The notes beneath the pieces were generated by a model. That model ran no database searches and was not told the origin of the DNA. It saw nothing but the letters and a program-made list of their open reading frames with translations. A stretch of DNA of 64,000 nucleotides from Glaciihabitans arcticus (GTDB lineage Bacteria > Actinomycetota > Actinomycetes > Actinomycetales > Microbacteriaceae), in assembly GCF_004310685.1 (NCBI RefSeq), contig NZ_SISG01000001.1, positions 620,001 through 684,000 of the forward strand. Direction: 5' to 3'. Every line of letters starts with the position of its first letter. Position 1 is the stretch's first letter. A program made the translations under genes and the position numbers. Positions 59,917 to 64,000 of this stretch are shown here, piece after piece.

Positions 59917-60552
59917 GTGGCCACAGAATCTGGCGTTCCGCGCTACGGGACCATGCGGGGTCGTGTGCTCAGCGCGGGCGATACCCCCGCGAGCAACGCG
60001 AACATCGCGAACATCATCACGGTGATCCGCATCCTGCTTGCACCGCTCTTCATCTGGCTGCTGCTGGTCGACAACGGGCAGCTGGGGGTCGAGCGTTGGC
60101 TCGCTGCCGGCCTCTTCATCTTCGCGATCGCGACGGACAGCCTCGACGGCATCCTCGCCCGCGGCCGCAACCTGATCACGAATGTCGGCATCATCCTCGA
60201 CCCGATCGCTGACAAGGTGCTGACCCTCGGTGCGCTCATCGGGCTGTCGATCCTGGGGGAGCTGTGGTGGTGGGTGACCATCATCATCGTCGTGCGCGAG
60301 CTCGGCATCACCATCTTCCGGTTCGCTGTGCTGAGCAAGCGCGTCATCCCGGCCTCCCGCGGCGGCAAGCTGAAGACGATCGTGCAGTCGGTCGCCATCT
60401 CCCTGTTCCTCACCCCGCTCTGGGTGTTCCTGGGCGACTGGGTGCTGTGGCTCAACTGGGTCGCTATGGCCGCAGCCTTCGTGCTGACCGTCTACACCGG
60501 CATCGACTACCTCGTGCAGGCGTACAAGCAGAACCGTTCTTCTCGTGTCTGA
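59917..60552 (+). CDS. pgsA: CDP-diacylglycerol-glycerol-3-phosphate 3-phosphatidyltransferase
   Basis: 211 residues from GTG 59917. CDP-alcohol phosphotransferase motif with the conserved Asp set: TDSLDGILARGR and NVGIILDPIADKVL. Six membrane helices. Makes phosphatidylglycerol phosphate, first step to phosphatidylglycerol and cardiolipin. Follows ftsK, precedes cinA with 8-nt overlap; the trio is conserved in actinobacteria. Confidence 0.95.
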   Translation: MATESGVPRYGTMRGRVLSAGDTPASNANIANIITVIRILLAPLFIWLLLVDNGQLGVERWLAAGLFIFAIATDSLDGILARGRNLITNVGIILDPIADKVLTLGALIGLSILGELWWWVTIIIVVRELGITIFRFAVLSKRVIPASRGGKLKTIVQSVAISLFLTPLWVFLGDWVLWLNWVAMAAAFVLTVYTGIDYLVQAYKQNRSSRV

Positions 60553-61036
60553 CCTTGCTGCCGACCTGATCGCCACGCTCACCGAGCGCGGTCTCACCGT
60601 CGCGGTGGCGGAGTCGCTTACGGGCGGCCTGCTCGTGGCTGAGCTGATCAGACCTGCCGGTGCCTCGGCGGTGGTTCGGGGCGGAATCGTCGCGTACAAC
60701 ACCGAGCTCAAGGCCAGCCTGCTCGCGGTCGACGTGAGTGTTCTCGCTGTGCATGGGCCGGTGCATCCCGATGTCGCACGACAGATGGCGGCAGGCGTAC
60801 GTTCGGCCCTCACGGTCGACGGTCTGCCGGCCGACATCGGCATCGCCACGACCGGAGTCGCCGGCCCCGACCCGCAGGGCGGGCAGCCGGTCGGCACGGT
60901 CTTCGTCGCAATCGCCATTGGAATCGAGATCCACGTGCTGGAACTTGCCCTCGAGGGGGACCGCGAGGCCATCCGATCGGCCGTCGTCTACGAATCATTG
61001 TTAGAGCTCACGAGACTGCTGACTATCTCGGATTAG
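60545..61036 (+). CDS. CinA C-terminal-type nicotinamide-nucleotide amidohydrolase
   Basis: 163 residues from GTG 60545 inside the pgsA 3' end. Only the C-terminal CinA (PncC-like) domain: VAVAESLTGGLLVAELI, SAVVRGGIVAYNTELKASLL, GPDPQGGQPVGTVFVAIAI. The N-terminal MoCF domain of long CinA proteins is absent. Deamidates NMN in pyridine-nucleotide recycling (family knowledge). Confidence 0.93.
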   Translation: MSDLAADLIATLTERGLTVAVAESLTGGLLVAELIRPAGASAVVRGGIVAYNTELKASLLAVDVSVLAVHGPVHPDVARQMAAGVRSALTVDGLPADIGIATTGVAGPDPQGGQPVGTVFVAIAIGIEIHVLELALEGDREAIRSAVVYESLLELTRLLTISD

Positions 61037-61204
61037 CGGCGGGAATAGCCGTCGTTTCGATCGCGTTACATCTCGTGGATTCACAAGCGCCACACAGTGA
61101 CCTCTGGTTAGAGTTCATGCAGGTGGTGGTTGTAGTGTTACTGCTCCATCGGTCGATTACCCTTCGGTCGTCGGTACAGGGCACACAGTCATGAGGAGGG
61201 TCCA

Positions 61205-61528
61205 ATGGTTCTAGTTCGTCAGGAAATCGGAGACGTGCTCCGCGACTTCCGTTTGCAGAAAGGCCGCACCCTGCGTCAGGTTGCGTCGCGCGCGAGCGTT
61301 GCACTCGGATACCTGAGCGAGGTGGAGCGTGGCCAGAAAGAGGCAAGCTCCGAGATCCTCGCCTCGGTGGCAGATGCTCTCGATACTCCTATCTCCGTCA
61401 TCATGCGCGAGGTCGGCGACCGCCTGGCCGTCATCGAAGGCGTTGTCTTCGAGACCGTCTCGTCGATACCCGACACTCTGCCCGACGACCTCGTGGCCGA
61501 GTTCGATTCGGAGCTCGTCAGCCGCTGA
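61205..61528 (+). CDS. clgR: XRE-family regulator ClgR
   Basis: 107 residues, ATG after GAGGAGGG. HTH: GDVLRDFRLQKGRTLRQVASRASVALGYLSEVERGQKEASSEILASVADAL (about 8-60). It matches ClgR, activator of clpP/clpC and other proteolysis genes, which normally sits between cinA and recA as here. Its C-terminal ELVSR tail may be relevant to its own proteolysis. The 168-nt region upstream holds its promoter; no clear -10 was picked. Confidence 0.9.
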   Translation: MVLVRQEIGDVLRDFRLQKGRTLRQVASRASVALGYLSEVERGQKEASSEILASVADALDTPISVIMREVGDRLAVIEGVVFETVSSIPDTLPDDLVAEFDSELVSR

Positions 61529-61536
61529 TTTTCTCA

Positions 61537-61570
61537 GAGGATGCCCCCGCTCATGGCGGGGGCATTCCTC
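61537..61570 (+). terminator. Terminator after clgR
   Basis: A GAGGATGCCCCCGC arm pairs with GCGGGGGCATTCCTC (one bulged T) with a 5-nt loop, starting 9 nt after the stop. Confidence 0.8.
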
Positions 61571-61579
61571 GTTAAGGGT

Positions 61580-61585
61580 TAGGTT
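61580..61585 (+). promoter_or_regulatory. Leaderless -10 element (DUF3046 gene)
   Basis: TAGGTT ending 6 nt before the ATG at 61592. Confidence 0.6.
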
Positions 61586-61591
61586 TGTTCG

Positions 61592-61816
61592 ATGCGCGTG
61601 AGTGAGTTCTGGACGGCGGTCTCCGACGAGTTCGGCGAACTGTACGGACGCGTGCTCACGAGCGACCTGGTGCTGAGTGCCGTCGGCGGCATGACCGCCG
61701 TGCAGGCGATCAAGGCCGGGGTTGCGCCGCGCGAAATCTGGCTCGCCCTCTGTGAGGCGTCGGAGGTTCCCGAGTCGCGGCGCTACGGCGTGGGGCAGCG
61801 CGAGCCCAAGGAATAG
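61592..61816 (+). CDS. DUF3046 protein
   Basis: 74 residues. DUF3046 signature: [54 protein letters not shown] small soluble actinobacterial protein normally encoded directly upstream of recA; function unknown. Its own leaderless promoter separates it from clgR, and the recA SOS box lies just after its stop. Confidence 0.92.
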   Translation: MRVSEFWTAVSDEFGELYGRVLTSDLVLSAVGGMTAVQAIKAGVAPREIWLALCEASEVPESRRYGVGQREPKE

Positions 61817-61838
61817 TCGCGACACACCTGTTTATCGT

Positions 61839-61854
61839 TCGAACACTGGTTCGA
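61839..61854. promoter_or_regulatory. LexA-binding SOS box upstream of recA
   Basis: TCGAACACTGGTTCGA, a perfect match to the actinobacterial/Bacillus-type box (GAAC-N4-GTTC), flanked by one further pair (TTCGAA ends). It lies 208 nt before the recA ATG, implying a long leader. Confidence 0.92.
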
Positions 61855-62061
61855 ATATGGCTAGGCTCCTTCATAGCGTCTCTCGAAGACGAGTTGTCCA
61901 CCATCGGGCACGTCGGTCCACCGGAATGTCGGCGGCCACGCATACGGTGGGACGCAACTGAAACATCAGCCTTTGTCGGGAGGCTGGGAACCTTGCACGA
62001 TCGGTTCCCGGATCAGCGACAGCCTATGGGCAGCAACCCACGATTTCCAAGGAGCACGAAA

Positions 62062-63204
62062 ATGGCATCAGCAGCAGACCGCGAAAAGGCCCTCGACACC
62101 GCCCTCGCCCAGATCGACCGCCAGTTCGGCAAAGGTTCGGTCATGCGCCTCGGCAGCGACGAACGAGCGCCCGTAGCCGTCATCCCGACAGGCTCCATTG
62201 CGCTGGATGTCGCGCTCGGCATTGGCGGACTCCCGCGCGGCCGCATCGTCGAGATCTACGGCCCTGAGTCGTCGGGTAAGACAACCCTGACCCTGCACGC
62301 GATCGCCAACGCCCAGCGCAATGGTGGAATCGCAGCCTTCATCGACGCGGAGCACGCCCTCGACCCCGAGTACGCGCAGAAGCTCGGCGTCGACATCGAC
62401 TCGCTCCTCGTCTCGCAGCCTGACACGGGTGAGCAGGCGCTCGAGATCGCCGACATGCTCGTGCGTTCGGGATCCATCGACCTCATCGTCATCGACTCCG
62501 TCGCAGCACTCGTGCCCCGCGCCGAGATCGAGGGCGAGATGGGTGACACCCACGTTGGTCTCCAGGCGCGCCTCATGTCGCAGGCGCTGCGCAAGCTCAC
62601 CGGTGGCCTCAGCCAGACCAACACCACGATGATCTTCATCAACCAGCTGCGCGAGAAGATCGGTGTCTTCTTCGGAAGCCCCGAGACCACCGCGGGTGGA
62701 AAGGCGCTCAAGTTCTATGCGTCGGTCCGCCTCGACATCCGTCGCATCGAGACGCTGAAGGACGGCACCGAGGCAGTCGGTAACCGCACCCGCGTCAAGG
62801 TCGTCAAGAACAAGATGGCGCCGCCCTTCAAGCAGGCCGAGTTCGACATCCTCTACGGTGTCGGAATCTCCCGCGAAGGCAGCCTGATCGACTTCGGTGT
62901 CGAGCACGAGATCGTGCGTAAGTCCGGCGCCTGGTACACCTACGACGGTGACCAGCTCGGACAGGGCAAGGAGAACTCGCGCAACTTCCTGCTCGCGAAC
63001 CCCGAGATCGCCCTCGAGATCGAGCAGAAGATCATGCGCAAGCTCGGTGTCGGTGCAGAGGCGAAGGAACAGAACGCCAAGATCGCCGCCGACGCCGCCA
63101 AAGCAGAGATCGCTGCGGAGGCCGCGGCCAAGAAGGCAGCAAAGGCGCCCGCGTCCAAGGCTCCCGCTGACCTGCCGGTTCTCCAGACCGCAGTAGGCGA
63201 GTAG
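62062..63204 (+). CDS. recA: Recombinase RecA
   Basis: 380 residues from ATG 62062 after AAGGAGCAC; the upstream in-frame reading is the leader. Walker [10 protein letters not shown] (about 69-77), Walker [14 protein letters not shown]2 loop region [21 protein letters not shown] and [18 protein letters not shown]. Alanine/lysine-rich C-terminal tail. Strand exchange and LexA/SOS induction. recX follows 3 nt later, the usual co-transcribed arrangement. Confidence 0.99.
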   Translation: MASAADREKALDTALAQIDRQFGKGSVMRLGSDERAPVAVIPTGSIALDVALGIGGLPRGRIVEIYGPESSGKTTLTLHAIANAQRNGGIAAFIDAEHALDPEYAQKLGVDIDSLLVSQPDTGEQALEIADMLVRSGSIDLIVIDSVAALVPRAEIEGEMGDTHVGLQARLMSQALRKLTGGLSQTNTTMIFINQLREKIGVFFGSPETTAGGKALKFYASVRLDIRRIETLKDGTEAVGNRTRVKVVKNKMAPPFKQAEFDILYGVGISREGSLIDFGVEHEIVRKSGAWYTYDGDQLGQGKENSRNFLLANPEIALEIEQKIMRKLGVGAEAKEQNAKIAADAAKAEIAAEAAAKKAAKAPASKAPADLPVLQTAVGE

Positions 63205-63207
63205 TCC

Positions 63208-64000
63208 GTGACCTCCGACGGGCTGGCCAAAGTCAGCTACCTCTTCGGCCCACCCCCCGGTGCCGAAGAAGAGCAGGCCGAGGCCAGCCCGGCGGAGGCA
63301 TCCTCCTCCGGCAACGATGGTTGGTTTGAAGAGACCGCCGAAGAGCCGGAACCCCTGCCTCCGGTCGCAACCAGCGCTCGCGAGCGCGCCTGGATCCGCA
63401 CCGAGGCTACGCCCGAGCGCACTGCGCCCCGCTCGTCCGGCCCCGTCTTCACCGAAGAGCCGGTACCTGCAGCCCCGGCCCGCACCGACCTGAGCAAGCT
63501 GCCCAACTTCATCCAGAACCCGGCAGCGCCCACGAGGGTCGCGCGCGATGTCCCTGAAGACGACTTCGCCGAGCCGGAGCAGCCGACCAAGGCCGAACTC
63601 AAGACCGAGCGTCGCGCCAGCAACGTCAGCCTCAACGCACTCGCCCGCAAGGGCATGTCGATGAAGGAGATGCAGAAGCTGCTCGAGCGCCGCGAGATGG
63701 AGCCCGAGGTCATCGAGTCCGAGATCGCTCGCCTCGAAGGAGTCGGTCTGCTCGACGACGCAGCCCTCGCCGAGAACCTGGTCCGCACGCTGCAGGACCG
63801 CAAGGGCCTCGGCAAGTCGGCGATCATGGCCGAGCTCCGCCGCCGCCAGGTCGGTGACGAGGCCATAACCGCGTCCCTCGAAGACTTCGACGTCGACGAT
63901 GAGCTGGAGCGTGCCATCGAGGTCGCCACGAAGCGCGCCGGCCAGCTCCGCTCCTACGACGACGAAACCGCCAAGCGTCGCCTCAGCGCCTACCTCCAGC
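63208..64000 (+). CDS. recX: Regulatory protein RecX (C-terminus beyond window)
   Basis: From GTG 63208, 3 nt after recA; 264 codons visible. Residues about 1-130 are an acidic, Pro/Ala/Glu-rich extension with no recognised fold. The RecX helical repeats start about residue 133: SNVSLNALARKGMSMKEMQKLL, LLDDAALAENLVRTLQDRKG and GKSAIMAELRRRQVGDEAI. RecX inhibits RecA filaments. The long N-terminal extension makes this protein unusually large. An internal in-frame start could give the normal size, but no better ribosome binding site was seen. Confidence 0.93.
   Translation, partial: MTSDGLAKVSYLFGPPPGAEEEQAEASPAEASSSGNDGWFEETAEEPEPLPPVATSARERAWIRTEATPERTAPRSSGPVFTEEPVPAAPARTDLSKLPNFIQNPAAPTRVARDVPEDDFAEPEQPTKAELKTERRASNVSLNALARKGMSMKEMQKLLERREMEPEVIESEIARLEGVGLLDDAALAENLVRTLQDRKGLGKSAIMAELRRRQVGDEAITASLEDFDVDDELERAIEVATKRAGQLRSYDDETAKRRLSAYLQ

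Overview
This window is a high-GC actinobacterial chromosome segment. Several signs point to Microbacteriaceae: a partial DUF222/HNH nuclease gene, the blocks rpsO/pnp/M16 peptidase/dapB, thyX/dapA/RNase J and ftsK/pgsA/cinA/clgR/DUF3046/recA/recX, many GTG starts, 4-nt stop/start overlaps, and numerous apparently leaderless genes. These have a TAnnnT -10 element ending 6-7 nt before the start codon. No tRNA, rRNA, CRISPR array, prophage or intact transposase was seen.

Layout. 1-3.6 kb: DUF222/HNH fragment, two membrane-anchored proteins of unknown function flanking rpsO, and a 57-residue membrane peptide. 3.6-10.8 kb: a carbohydrate-use cassette (GH2 glycosidase, LacI regulator, three-gene sugar ABC importer, GH43 lipoprotein) with matching TTACAGCGCTGTAA operators. 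10.8-11.2 kb: repeats and a small non-autonomous mobile-element-like unit. 11.2-17.7 kb: protealysin-type M4 protease with its emfourin inhibitor, a YihY protein, and a DctSR-like two-component system divergent from a dicarboxylate symporter. 17.8-20.1 kb: CASTOR/POLLUX-type channel and a HIRAN-like small protein. 20.2-27.8 kb: two convergent secreted polysaccharide-active proteins (GH55-like beta-helix; a 1915-residue modular GH78 alpha-L-rhamnosidase). 28-33.4 kb: CE1758/CE1759 flavin monooxygenase and FMN reductase, an ABC exporter pair, and a membrane-anchored subtilase. 33.4-37.4 kb: UDP-glucose dehydrogenase, DedA, and an unusual glycosyltransferase-SGNH hydrolase fusion.

37.4-53.3 kb is mostly core metabolism: pnp with a structured leader, aldo/keto reductase, TetR, M16 peptidase, dapB, a redox cluster (OsmC, DUF4395, thioredoxin-like), thyX, dapA and RNase J. 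A second copy of the small element and a truncated AbiEi-like gene sit between thyX and dapA. 53.3-57.1 kb encodes a lipoprotein and a MacAB-like adaptor/ATPase/permease operon. 57.1-64 kb is ftsK-pgsA-cinA, clgR, DUF3046 and SOS-regulated recA-recX; recX is cut by the window edge.

Functionally, the accessory genes describe a plant- or polysaccharide-associated lifestyle: extracellular rhamnose-, arabinose/xylose- and glucan-active enzymes feeding an ABC importer. The housekeeping half links RNA decay (PNPase, RNase J), lysine/peptidoglycan precursor synthesis (DapA, DapB), thymidylate synthesis and chromosome maintenance. The least explained items are the paired mini-elements with about 24-bp-phased internal repeats, the glycosyltransferase-SGNH fusion, REP-like repeats that supply the stop codons of neighbouring genes, and the regularly spaced leaderless promoters.
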